DNA from: Chryseobacterium daecheongense
GTDB taxonomy: Bacteria > Bacteroidota > Bacteroidia > Flavobacteriales > Weeksellaceae
DNA: 64,000 nt
Direction of reading: 5' to 3'
NCBI RefSeq assembly: GCF_003729955.1
Contig: NZ_RJTX01000002.1
Coordinates: forward strand, 496,001 to 560,000
Each line of letters opens with the position of its first letter. Position 1 is the stretch's first letter. Shown here piece by piece: positions 8,467 to 16,121 of this stretch. Position numbers and translations under genes: made by a program. Under the pieces are notes generated by a model. The model saw nothing but the letters and a program-made list of their open reading frames with translations, was not told the origin of the DNA and ran no database searches.

Positions 8467-8775
8467 ATGTTAGATGCAATAAAAAACCTTTTCGGAATGG
8501 ATAAAACCGATTATGCAGATCTTGTAAAACAAGGTGCAGTGATTGTAGATGTGAGAAGTGAAAGCGAATATACGGGCGGACACATTAAGAATTCCCTTAA
8601 TATTCCTGTAGATCAGCTGGAGAAAAACCTCTCAAAGCTAAGTAAAGATAAGACCATTATCACTTGTTGTGCTTCAGGAATGAGAAGCGCTTCGGCTAAA
8701 AGTATTCTTCAGAATAATGGTTACAAGAATGTACACAATGGCGGTGAATGGATGATTTTAAACACTAAAATCTAA
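8467..8775 (+). CDS. Rhodanese-like sulfurtransferase
   Basis: A 102-residue single-domain rhodanese. It has VIVDVRSESEYTGGHIKNSL about 25-44 and the active-site loop CCASGMRSAS about 73-82, where the second cysteine would carry the persulfide. No signal peptide, so cytoplasmic. It moves sulfane sulfur and commonly appears in sulfide- or persulfide-stress clusters. It is followed five bases later by the OsmC gene and shares its transcript. Confidence 0.92.
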   Translation: MLDAIKNLFGMDKTDYADLVKQGAVIVDVRSESEYTGGHIKNSLNIPVDQLEKNLSKLSKDKTIITCCASGMRSASAKSILQNNGYKNVHNGGEWMILNTKI

Positions 8776-8780
8776 AAACA

Positions 8781-9215
8781 ATGGAATCACATTATTATAC
8801 CGTAGATGTTAAATGGACAAATGATCGTAAAGGCGAGATGTCTTCTCCTGAGCTTATCCAAAATATAGAAGTAGCAACACCTCCTCAATTTCCGAAAGGA
8901 GTGGAAGGGATATGGTCTCCGGAACATTTATTTACAGCAGCAGTAAGCAGCTGCCTGATGACCACATTTCTGGCCATAGCCGAAAACTCAAAACTTGAAT
9001 TTTCCAATTTTGAATGCAAATCTAGGGGAAAACTCGAGCAGGTGGAAGGTAAATTCCTGATGACCGAAGTGATTCTGGAACCTATTGTGACGATTAAAAA
9101 CGAATCCGAAAAAGAGAAGGCAGAAAAAGTTCTTCAGAAATCCGAGGCCAATTGTTTGATCTCCAATTCTGTGAAATCAAAAGTAACGATGATCCCGCAA
9201 ATAAAATTGATGTAG
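8781..9215 (+). CDS. OsmC family protein
   Basis: A 144-residue OsmC/Ohr-fold protein. The first family cysteine is in AAVSSCLMTTFLAIAE about 50-65 and the second in EANCLISNSVKSKV about 122-135. OsmC proteins reduce organic hydroperoxides and, in sulfide clusters, persulfides. Co-transcribed with the rhodanese; a terminator follows at 9242. The pairing with rhodanese suggests a reactive-sulfur detoxification job, which is inference. Confidence 0.9.
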   Translation: MESHYYTVDVKWTNDRKGEMSSPELIQNIEVATPPQFPKGVEGIWSPEHLFTAAVSSCLMTTFLAIAENSKLEFSNFECKSRGKLEQVEGKFLMTEVILEPIVTIKNESEKEKAEKVLQKSEANCLISNSVKSKVTMIPQIKLM

Positions 9216-9241
9216 TGTTTATTTCCATAGTTTATATTATT

Positions 9242-9266
9242 ACCGCCCTTACAGGCGGTTTTTTTA
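9242..9266 (+). terminator. Terminator after the OsmC gene
   Basis: ACCGCC (9242-9247), loop, GGCGGT (9254-9259), then a run of T's. Confidence 0.85.
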
Positions 9267-9285
9267 TTTTAAAGAAAATCCCTTA

Positions 9286-9330
9286 TGTGATGAAGGTCAC
9301 TGTACAACAGAATTTATACATCTAATTTTG
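9286..9330 (+). promoter_or_regulatory. Crp-like palindrome and -7 box before the efflux operon
   Basis: GTGA-TGAAGG-TCAC (9287-9300), the classic TGTGA-N6-TCAC layout, centred 29.5 nt before TAATTTTG (9323-9330). The same arrangement occurs before the rhodanese gene at 8398. Confidence 0.7.
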
Positions 9331-9346
9331 CTTTAAAATTAGAGAA

Positions 9347-10654
9347 ATGAGAAAAATAGCCATACTTATTTTATTATTGACAACCTATTCAGAAGTTTTT
9401 TCACAAGAAATTATTCCTATTTCCAAAGCGGATCTGGAAAATAAACTTATCAACAATAATCTTCAGGTAAAAATGGCAAAAAAGGAGGCTGAACTTGCTA
9501 AAGCCGAACTTTTGGGAACCAGAGCAATGTACCTGCCGAATGTGAGTGCATCATATACCTTTTCCAATACCAATAATCCATTATATGCATTTGGTTCAAA
9601 GCTCAATCAGGAAAGAATAACGATGATGGATTTCAATCCTGATCATCTGAATAGCCCTAAAAGCATCTCCAATTTTGCGACAAAAATAGAAGTTCAGCAG
9701 CCGATCATCAATATGGATGCAGTGTATCAGAAAAAAGCAGGACAGGTAAAAGCAGATGTCCTTACTATCAAAACAGAAAGAACCAAAGAGTATGTTCAGT
9801 TTGAGCTGAAGAAATCGTATATGATGCTTCAGCTGGCTTACAAAATGCTGGAAACACTGGAAAATGCAAAGCAAACGACCCTTGCGAACAAGAAAGTTAT
9901 TGACAATTATTATAAAAACGGTATGATCCAGAAATCTGAAGTTTTGTATATGGATGTCCGAATCAGTGAGATAGAAAGTCAAATTCAAATGGCAAAATCC
10001 AACATCAGAAATGCTTCTGATTACGTATACTTTCTTTTGGATGAAAACTCAGAAAATAAAATTTTGAAACCCGTGGAAACTCTGGAATACACGGAAAATA
10101 TTCTAAATTCTGAAACCAAGCTCAACCAGAACCGTAAGGATTTGCTGGCTTACAACAAATCGCTTGAAGCTTACGATTGGTTGATAAAATCATCAAAAGC
10201 AAAATTTCTTCCCAAGCTCAATGCGTTTGGAAGTTTTGAAATGTATGACAATAAAGTGGCACAGTTCAATGCCAACGGATATTTGGCAGGAATCCAGCTT
10301 TCCTGGAATGTCTTTGACGGACTCAAATCAAAAAGCGAACAGGAAAAATACAAAGCAGAACGTTCCAAAGTACAGGTGGAAATTGAGCAGTATTCCAAAC
10401 AAAGCCAATTGGAGCTGACTAAAGCCAGTCGACAGGTTGAAGATGCCATATCTAAGGTAAATTTTACGAAACAAGCCTGGGAACAGAGTCAGGAAGCCTA
10501 CAGGATCCGAAAAAACCGCTATAATCAAGGCTTGGAAAAATCTGCCGATCTTCTTTCTGCAGAGACGCTAATGTCACAAAAAGAACTGGAGTATCAGCAG
10601 GCTGTTTTTGAATACAGCGTAGCCTGGGAATATCAGAAGTTTTTAGAAAAATAG
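9347..10654 (+). CDS. TolC family outer-membrane efflux protein
   Basis: A 435-residue outer-membrane channel subunit with signal peptide MRKIAILILLLTTYSEVFSQ. Two long coiled-coil/helical repeats are visible: KMAKKEAELAKAELLGTRAM about 43-62 and KQSQLELTKASRQVEDAISK about 353-372. It carries the conserved end-of-repeat RYNQGLEKSADLLSAETL about 396-413. It forms the exit duct of a tripartite pump with the adaptor (10685) and permease (11869) that follow; the adaptor start lies 31 nt after its stop. Confidence 0.93.
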   Translation: MRKIAILILLLTTYSEVFSQEIIPISKADLENKLINNNLQVKMAKKEAELAKAELLGTRAMYLPNVSASYTFSNTNNPLYAFGSKLNQERITMMDFNPDHLNSPKSISNFATKIEVQQPIINMDAVYQKKAGQVKADVLTIKTERTKEYVQFELKKSYMMLQLAYKMLETLENAKQTTLANKKVIDNYYKNGMIQKSEVLYMDVRISEIESQIQMAKSNIRNASDYVYFLLDENSENKILKPVETLEYTENILNSETKLNQNRKDLLAYNKSLEAYDWLIKSSKAKFLPKLNAFGSFEMYDNKVAQFNANGYLAGIQLSWNVFDGLKSKSEQEKYKAERSKVQVEIEQYSKQSQLELTKASRQVEDAISKVNFTKQAWEQSQEAYRIRKNRYNQGLEKSADLLSAETLMSQKELEYQQAVFEYSVAWEYQKFLEK

Positions 10655-10684
10655 TTATTGCAAGGAAATATAAAAAATTTAATA

Positions 10685-11773
10685 ATGAAAACATACCTTT
10701 ATTCAACTTTGATCTTGAGTGCGTTTCTGATGGGAAGCTGTTCTTCAAATGAAAAAAAATCCGCCGAGAATTCTGATGCGCCAATTATAGTCTCAGTAAA
10801 CCGAACGACAGCTAGCTTTGCAGACCCTTATGCCACAGCTAGCGGAAAACTGGTTGCCAAAAACTCAGTCAATGTTTCTACCCGAATGATGGGATATATC
10901 ACATCCATGAAGGCAGAAGTCGGACAAAACGTAAGAGCAGGGCAACTTTTGGTAAGCATTAATGCCACTGATATTCAGGCAAAAGGCGGGCAGGCAAATG
11001 CTCAAATTTCCCAAGCTCAGGCCAATTACAACATTGCCAAAAAAGATTACGAAAGATTCCAGAATTTGTATAAATCCCAAAGTGCCTCCCAAAAAGAGCT
11101 TGACGATATGAGAGCCCGTTACGAAATGGCACAGGCAGGATTGCAGGCTGCACAACAGATGAAAAACGAAGTCAATGCGCAATACCGTTATACAAATGTA
11201 ATGGCTCCTATTTCAGGAACTATTACGGCAAAATTTGTAGAGCAAGGCGATATGGCAAGTCCGGGAATGCCTTTACTAACAATAGAATCGCCATCATCTT
11301 TGCAAGCTCAAGTTCTGGTTTCTGAACAGAATATTACCCAGATCAATAACGGAATGTCCGTTCAGGTTACTTTGAAATCTTTGAATAAAACCGTTTCCGG
11401 AACGGTTTCCGAAATCAGCAAATCAGCGGCTAACACAGGTGGACAATATATGGTGAAAGTTAATATTCACAACGCTTCGAATTTACTTCCCGGGATGTTC
11501 GTGAATGTACAGTTTCCTATTAAATCCTCAGCAAAAATCACCCAGAACTTTGAGGAAAGTATAATGGTACCTAAAACAGCCTTAGTAGAAAATGGCCAGC
11601 TCACAGGTGTTTATGTGGTAAGTTCACAAAATACGGCAGTCTTAAGATGGCTGAAGACAGGAAAAACAATTGGAGATCAGATTGAAATCTTGTCAGGTTT
11701 AAACCCTAAGGAAAAGTACATTGTTTCTTCCACGGGGAAATTGTATAACGGTGCAAAAGTGCAGATTAAATAA
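10685..11773 (+). CDS. RND efflux periplasmic adaptor (membrane fusion protein), lipoprotein
   Basis: A 362-residue MFP/HlyD-type adaptor. The ATG at 10685 gives a lipoprotein signal MKTYLYSTLILSAFLMGSCS with Cys19 as lipid anchor; the frame opens 9 codons earlier at TTG, which would spoil the signal. A lipoyl-like half (VSTRMMGYITSMKAEVGQNV), a coiled coil (QAQANYNIAKKDYERFQNLY ... MARYEMAQAG-type heptads) and a beta-barrel (APISGTITAKFVEQGD) follow in order. It bridges TolC and the permease. A near-identical but deletion-damaged copy lies at 25744-26378. Confidence 0.94.
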   Translation: MKTYLYSTLILSAFLMGSCSSNEKKSAENSDAPIIVSVNRTTASFADPYATASGKLVAKNSVNVSTRMMGYITSMKAEVGQNVRAGQLLVSINATDIQAKGGQANAQISQAQANYNIAKKDYERFQNLYKSQSASQKELDDMRARYEMAQAGLQAAQQMKNEVNAQYRYTNVMAPISGTITAKFVEQGDMASPGMPLLTIESPSSLQAQVLVSEQNITQINNGMSVQVTLKSLNKTVSGTVSEISKSAANTGGQYMVKVNIHNASNLLPGMFVNVQFPIKSSAKITQNFEESIMVPKTALVENGQLTGVYVVSSQNTAVLRWLKTGKTIGDQIEILSGLNPKEKYIVSSTGKLYNGAKVQIK

Positions 11774-11868
11774 TCTAACAGTCTAATAATTTACCAATGT
11801 AGCAATGATAGTATCATGCAATAAGAATTGTTACACTGCTTCATTGTTACATTTAAAAATATTTTTTT

Positions 11869-14800
11869 ATGGAAAAAGGATTCGCAGGACGTATCGCCGA
11901 ATTTTTCATCAATTCAAAACTAACCATTTTGTTAATGATTGGTTTGATGATTATCGGAGTATACAGTTCGACACTAATACCAAGAGAAGAAGAACCACAG
12001 ATCATCATTCCGATGGCGGATGTCATGGTGGGGTATCCCGGAGCAAGCCCGAAAGAGGTTGAAAGTCGTGTAGTAAAACCCCTGGAAAAGGTTATTTCCA
12101 ATATCAAAGGGGTAGAGCACATTCACTCGATGGCAATGAATGGACAGGCCATGATTATCGTTCAGTTTTATGTGGGAGAAGATACGGAACGCTCCTATGT
12201 CAAGCTTTATGATGAGCTGATGAAGAACAAAAATATCTTTCCAAAAGGCGTAATGGAACCAATAGTGAAAACACGTTCTATTGATGATGTTCCGATGCTT
12301 GGACTGACTTTGTGGAGTGATAATGCTAATTACAATGATTTTCAGCTTCGTCAGATCGGTGAGGAATTGTCTTCGGAAATCAAAAAAATAAAAGATGTCT
12401 CTCTCACCAAAACTATTGGAGGTAGAAACCGTCAGCTGCAGGTCATTTTAGATAAAGATAAAATGGCTGAACTAAATGTAGATGCCCTTTCTGTAATGCA
12501 GATGATTCAGGCCAATAATGGAAGTTCCCAATCAGGAAAATTTGATTCAGGCGATTCAGAATATCTTTTAACGACAGGTCAGTTTCTCAACTCTGCGGAA
12601 GATGTGGAAAATCTCGTTATTGGGACCTCACAGAATATGCCGGTGTACCTTAAACAGGTTGCTACTATCAAAGATGGTGCTTCAGATCCTGCCAATTATG
12701 TAAGTTTCGGATATGGAAATTCGGTAGAAAACGGTAAAAAATTCAAATCGGAGTATCCGGCAGTTACGGTGTCTGTCTCCAAAGTAAAAGGGGCAGATGC
12801 GATGAAAATCTCTGAGCAGATTCTTCTCAAGGTAGATGAGCTAAAGAAAAATCTCATACCGAATGATGTACACGTAGAAGTCACCAGAAATTACGGAGAA
12901 ACAGCCTCCCACAAAGTTTCTGAATTATTGATGCACCTTGGCATTGCGATTTTGGCGGTAACTGTTCTGGTAATGCTGGCAATGGGCTGGAGAGGCGGTT
13001 TGGTGGTTTTTTTCTCCGTTCCGCTGACATTTGCTTTAACTTTATTCAGCTATTATATTTTAGGATATACACTGAACAGGATTACCCTGTTTGCATTAGT
13101 TTTTGTGGTCGGAATTGTGGTGGATGATAGCATTATCATTGCTGAAAATATGCATAGGCATTTTCATATGAAGAAACTGCCGTTCAAACAAGCGGCAATT
13201 TATGCCATTAATGAGGTGGGAAATCCTACGATTTTGGCTACTTTCACAGTGATTGCTGCGATTTTACCAATGGCTTTTGTAAGCGGAATGATGGGACCTT
13301 ATATGTCGCCAATGCCAATCGGGGCTTCTATTGCAATGCTGCTTTCGCTTTTCGTGGCACTAACGGTTACACCATATCTAGGCTATCATTTATTAAAGGT
13401 GAAAGATGAGCAACATCATAATGAAGAGCAAGGCCTTGAAACCAACAGAATTTATAAAATTTATAAAAAAATTGAGCAACCACTTTTAGATTCTAAATCA
13501 AAAAGATGGACGATGATGGTGATTACGGTTGTTTTGCTGCTGATTTCCATAGCAGCGTTCTTTACAAAATGGGTTGCGGTAAAAATGCTTCCTTTTGATA
13601 ATAAAAACGAAATTCAGGTGGTGATTGATATGCCGGAAGGAACAACCCTGGAAAGAACTTCAGCAGTTACGCAGGATATTGCACAATATCTTAAAACTGT
13701 TCCCGAGGTTGTAAACTATCAGAACTACGTTGGTTCTTCGGCTCCGATTACATTCAATGGTTTGGTTCGTCATTATGATATACGTGGAAATAGCAATACA
13801 GCAGACATTCAGGTCAATCTTTTGCATAAGGAAGACCGTGATGCGCAAAGTCACGATATTGCTAAAAAAATGCGTCCTGAAATTCAGAAAATAGCCGCAA
13901 AATATGAAGCCAATGTAAAAGTAGTGGAAGTTCCGCCGGGACCGCCTGTTCTTTCCACCATTGTAGCGGAAATCTATGGACCTGATTATGAAGGTCAAAT
14001 AAAAGTGGCGAAACAGGTTGAAGATATTTTAAAGAAAACAGATGATGTTGTTGATATTGACTGGATGGTAGAAGCACCTCAGAAAGAATTTAAACTCGTT
14101 CCGGATAAAGAGAAGGCAATGCTGAACGGAGTTGCTCCGCAACACATTGTAGGTAATATGACGTATCTGATGGGACAATATCCTATTGGAAACCTTTACG
14201 ATGAAAAATCCAATGATCCCGTAGATATTGTAATGAAACTGAAAAATGCTGATAAATCGAATATCCAGGATATTACAGGATTTAAAATCAAAGGACAAAT
14301 GGGGATGGTACCGGCGAGTGACCTTGTAAGGGTGGAAGAAAAAGAATTGGATAAAACGATTTACAGGAAAGATCAAAAAAGAGTAGTGTATGTTCTTGCC
14401 GATATGGCGGGAAAACTGGAAAGTCCGGCTTATGCCATTCTCGGAATGGACGAAAAGCTTAAAAAAATCCAGCTTCCAAAGGGCTATTCAATGAATGAGC
14501 TATATATGAATCAACCGGAAGATGAAAGTAATTATACGGTGAAATGGGATGGAGAATGGCAGATTACTTTAGAAGTTTTCCGTGATTTAGGGACTGCTTT
14601 TGCGGTTGTGATTATCATCATCTATATGTTGATTGTCGGTTGGTTTCAGAATTTCAAAACACCAATCGTGATGATGGTTGCCATTCCTCTTTCACTCATT
14701 GGAATTGTCTTAGGACACTGGCTTTTAGGTGCATTCTTCACTGCAACATCTTTTATCGGAATGATCGCTCTGGCAGGTGTCATGGTAAGAAACTCCGTTC

Positions 14801-15096
14801 TTTTAATTGATTTTATCGAAATTCGCCTCAAGGAAGGGATTCCTATGAAGCAGGCTATCATCGAAGCTGGAGCAGTGAGAACAACACCTATTTTACTGAC
14901 TACAGGAGCGGTAGTAATAGGAGCGGTAATCATTCTCTTTGATCCGATTTTCCAGGGACTGGCTATTTCACTAGTGTTTGGTGCGATTGTTTCTACCTTG
15001 CTTACACTGGTTGTCGTGCCACTGGTTTACTATGCTACCGAAAAGAAAAAATGGGAGAAAAAAACCGAATCTGACGACAAGTTTTTTGAAGTATAA
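11869..15096 (+). CDS. RND efflux transporter permease subunit
   Basis: A 1075-residue AcrB-type permease with the expected 12-helix layout: N-terminal helix about 13-34, large periplasmic loop, helices about 345-515, a second loop, and helices from about 905. TM4 carries VVDDSIIIAENMHRHFH with the paired aspartates of the proton relay. Because of REEEPQI near residue 45 and its compact loops it belongs to the broad HAE-type group, not clearly to the drug or heavy-metal branch. It follows the adaptor by 95 nt in the same operon and is trailed by three small genes. Confidence 0.94.
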   Translation: MEKGFAGRIAEFFINSKLTILLMIGLMIIGVYSSTLIPREEEPQIIIPMADVMVGYPGASPKEVESRVVKPLEKVISNIKGVEHIHSMAMNGQAMIIVQFYVGEDTERSYVKLYDELMKNKNIFPKGVMEPIVKTRSIDDVPMLGLTLWSDNANYNDFQLRQIGEELSSEIKKIKDVSLTKTIGGRNRQLQVILDKDKMAELNVDALSVMQMIQANNGSSQSGKFDSGDSEYLLTTGQFLNSAEDVENLVIGTSQNMPVYLKQVATIKDGASDPANYVSFGYGNSVENGKKFKSEYPAVTVSVSKVKGADAMKISEQILLKVDELKKNLIPNDVHVEVTRNYGETASHKVSELLMHLGIAILAVTVLVMLAMGWRGGLVVFFSVPLTFALTLFSYYILGYTLNRITLFALVFVVGIVVDDSIIIAENMHRHFHMKKLPFKQAAIYAINEVGNPTILATFTVIAAILPMAFVSGMMGPYMSPMPIGASIAMLLSLFVALTVTPYLGYHLLKVKDEQHHNEEQGLETNRIYKIYKKIEQPLLDSKSKRWTMMVITVVLLLISIAAFFTKWVAVKMLPFDNKNEIQVVIDMPEGTTLERTSAVTQDIAQYLKTVPEVVNYQNYVGSSAPITFNGLVRHYDIRGNSNTADIQVNLLHKEDRDAQSHDIAKKMRPEIQKIAAKYEANVKVVEVPPGPPVLSTIVAEIYGPDYEGQIKVAKQVEDILKKTDDVVDIDWMVEAPQKEFKLVPDKEKAMLNGVAPQHIVGNMTYLMGQYPIGNLYDEKSNDPVDIVMKLKNADKSNIQDITGFKIKGQMGMVPASDLVRVEEKELDKTIYRKDQKRVVYVLADMAGKLESPAYAILGMDEKLKKIQLPKGYSMNELYMNQPEDESNYTVKWDGEWQITLEVFRDLGTAFAVVIIIIYMLIVGWFQNFKTPIVMMVAIPLSLIGIVLGHWLLGAFFTATSFIGMIALAGVMVRNSVLLIDFIEIRLKEGIPMKQAIIEAGAVRTTPILLTTGAVVIGAVIILFDPIFQGLAISLVFGAIVSTLLTLVVVPLVYYATEKKKWEKKTESDDKFFEV

Positions 15097-15103
15097 AACC
15101 ATT

Positions 15104-15136
15104 AAACCTCATAGATTTTTAAAACCTATAAGGTTT
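15104..15136. repeat. Palindromic intergenic element
   Basis: AAACCTCATAGATTTT-TA-AAACCTATAAGGTTT, an imperfect inverted repeat between the permease and the next small gene. It resembles intergenic palindromes common in flavobacterial genomes. It may attenuate or stabilise the operon message; it has no T tail typical of a full terminator. Confidence 0.55.
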
Positions 15137-15158
15137 CCAACAATTAAAAATTTATCTT

Positions 15159-15464
15159 ATGAAATTATTATTAATCACCGCAATAGAGGAATTTGAAGCA
15201 GATGTCATCAATATCCTGAAGCATTCGGGAGTGAAATCTTTTTCCTATCAATCTGTAAAAGGTTTTAAAAACAATAAAAACGAAATGAGCAATTGGTTCA
15301 GAACAAATGATATTGCGGTAAATTCCCTGCTTTTCACTGTTTTTTCCGATTGCAATTGCATTGACGATATTTATAAAAGTGTAAACGAATTTAATCAAAA
15401 GCAGAAAACCGTTTCCCAGATTCATATGGCAACGATAAATTTAGAAAATGAAAATTTTAAGTAG
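15159..15464 (+). CDS. Small PII-like protein downstream of the RND pump
   Basis: A 101-residue protein beginning MKLLLITAIEEFEADVINIL, with a short-strand/helix pattern like the PII-like DUF3240 proteins that accompany heavy-metal RND pumps. I cannot see a diagnostic motif, only FSDCNCIDDIY late in the protein with two cysteines that could bind metal. Its 3' end overlaps the next gene by 17 nt, so it is translated with the efflux operon. Function unassigned. Confidence 0.65.
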   Translation: MKLLLITAIEEFEADVINILKHSGVKSFSYQSVKGFKNNKNEMSNWFRTNDIAVNSLLFTVFSDCNCIDDIYKSVNEFNQKQKTVSQIHMATINLENENFK

Positions 15465-15651
15465 AAAGAGATTCGTATCGCTTATCGGAGCTTTTACAGG
15501 AGGAGTTGCAGGTTATCAGTATTATTACTTCATTGGCTGCAGTACAGGAAGCTGTGCAATCACTTCCCGTCCTTTCAGCAGTATTATTTATGGAGCAATA
15601 ATGGGTTATCTGCTTATATCCGCTTTTGGAAAAGATAAAAATATTAATTGA
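15448..15651 (+). CDS. Small membrane protein, DUF6132 family
   Basis: A 67-residue protein with two hydrophobic segments (about 8-27 and 45-62) separated by GCSTGSCAITSRP, the two-cysteine loop typical of DUF6132 in Bacteroidota. Such proteins sit beside rhodanese and DUF2892 genes, suggesting a role in handling sulfur across the membrane, but no activity is established that I know of. Start overlaps the preceding gene. Confidence 0.8.
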   Translation: MKILSRKRFVSLIGAFTGGVAGYQYYYFIGCSTGSCAITSRPFSSIIYGAIMGYLLISAFGKDKNIN

Positions 15652-15674
15652 TTAATTAAAAACAACAGAATATT

Positions 15675-15881
15675 ATGCAAACAAGAATAGTACACGCAGT
15701 AGCAGGAACCCTCATTTTAGTGAGTTTATTATTAGGAATTTATGTCAATCAGAATTGGTTTTGGCTTACAGGATTTGTGGGAGTCAATATGTGGATTCAT
15801 GCCTTGACCGATTGGTGTTTGATGTATATGATTCTCAATAAGCTGGGAGTGAAAAAAGATGGCGGAAGTTGTTCCGTGTAA
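15675..15881 (+). CDS. DUF2892 (YgaP-like) small membrane protein
   Basis: A 68-residue two-helix membrane protein (about 7-24 and 30-52), with GFVGVNMWIHALTDWCLMYM and a C-terminal GGSCSV, fitting DUF2892, the membrane part of YgaP-type rhodaneses. Last gene of the efflux operon; the terminator at 15898 follows. With the rhodanese, OsmC and DUF6132 genes it makes a sulfur-flavoured gene set around the pump. Confidence 0.85.
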   Translation: MQTRIVHAVAGTLILVSLLLGIYVNQNWFWLTGFVGVNMWIHALTDWCLMYMILNKLGVKKDGGSCSV

Positions 15882-15897
15882 ATTTTTTTGAAATTGT

Positions 15898-15928
15898 AAA
15901 CCCTTTCATTATCTTAATGGAAGGGTTT
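15898..15928 (+). terminator. Terminator at the end of the efflux operon
   Basis: AAACCCTTTCATT - ATCTT - AATGGAAGGGTTT stem (one bulge) followed by ATTTTA. Part of the direct repeat; the same hairpin recurs at 32264-32294. Confidence 0.75.
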
Positions 15929-16040
15929 ATTTTACTGTTTCAAGTTATATGAACAACATATATTTTTTTACTGAAAACTTCGCCTACATCATCATTTAGC
16001 CAAGATTAAAATTGTGTTTGGAGATAATCCCAACCTTTGC

Positions 16041-16117
16041 CTATTTTATTAATTTAGCCATAACCTGGCTAATGGCGGTATAGCCACCTTCCACCTCCGT
16101 AAAGTTCGTGTATCCTC
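16041..16117 (-). pseudogene. 3'-terminal remnant of MBL/rhodanese gene
   Basis: The minus strand reads GYTNFTEVEGGYTAISQVMA then KLIK and a stop, differing from the intact C-terminus at 32408-32484 in one residue (KLIK for ELIK). The 5' rest of the gene is missing here. It marks the pre-insertion arrangement, in which the DUF2892 gene converged on the MBL/rhodanese gene. Confidence 0.8.
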
Positions 16118-16121
16118 AACG

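Larger units (their letters stand above)
15867..16117. repeat. Direct repeat, left copy, bounding the 16-kb accessory segment
   Basis: About 251 bp nearly identical to 32232-32484. It runs from the last codons of the DUF2892 gene, through a shared terminator, to the last 77 bases of a minus-strand rhodanese-domain gene, then breaks at TATCCTC. Right after the break comes the stop codon of the GH115 gene (16122). The right copy keeps the whole MBL/rhodanese gene, so this copy is the truncated one. Confidence 0.85.

Noticed and set aside
14978..15196. Open frame overlapping the permease 3' end and the following small gene
   Set aside because: Out of frame with a clear RND permease; arginine/histidine-rich composition typical of a shadow frame.
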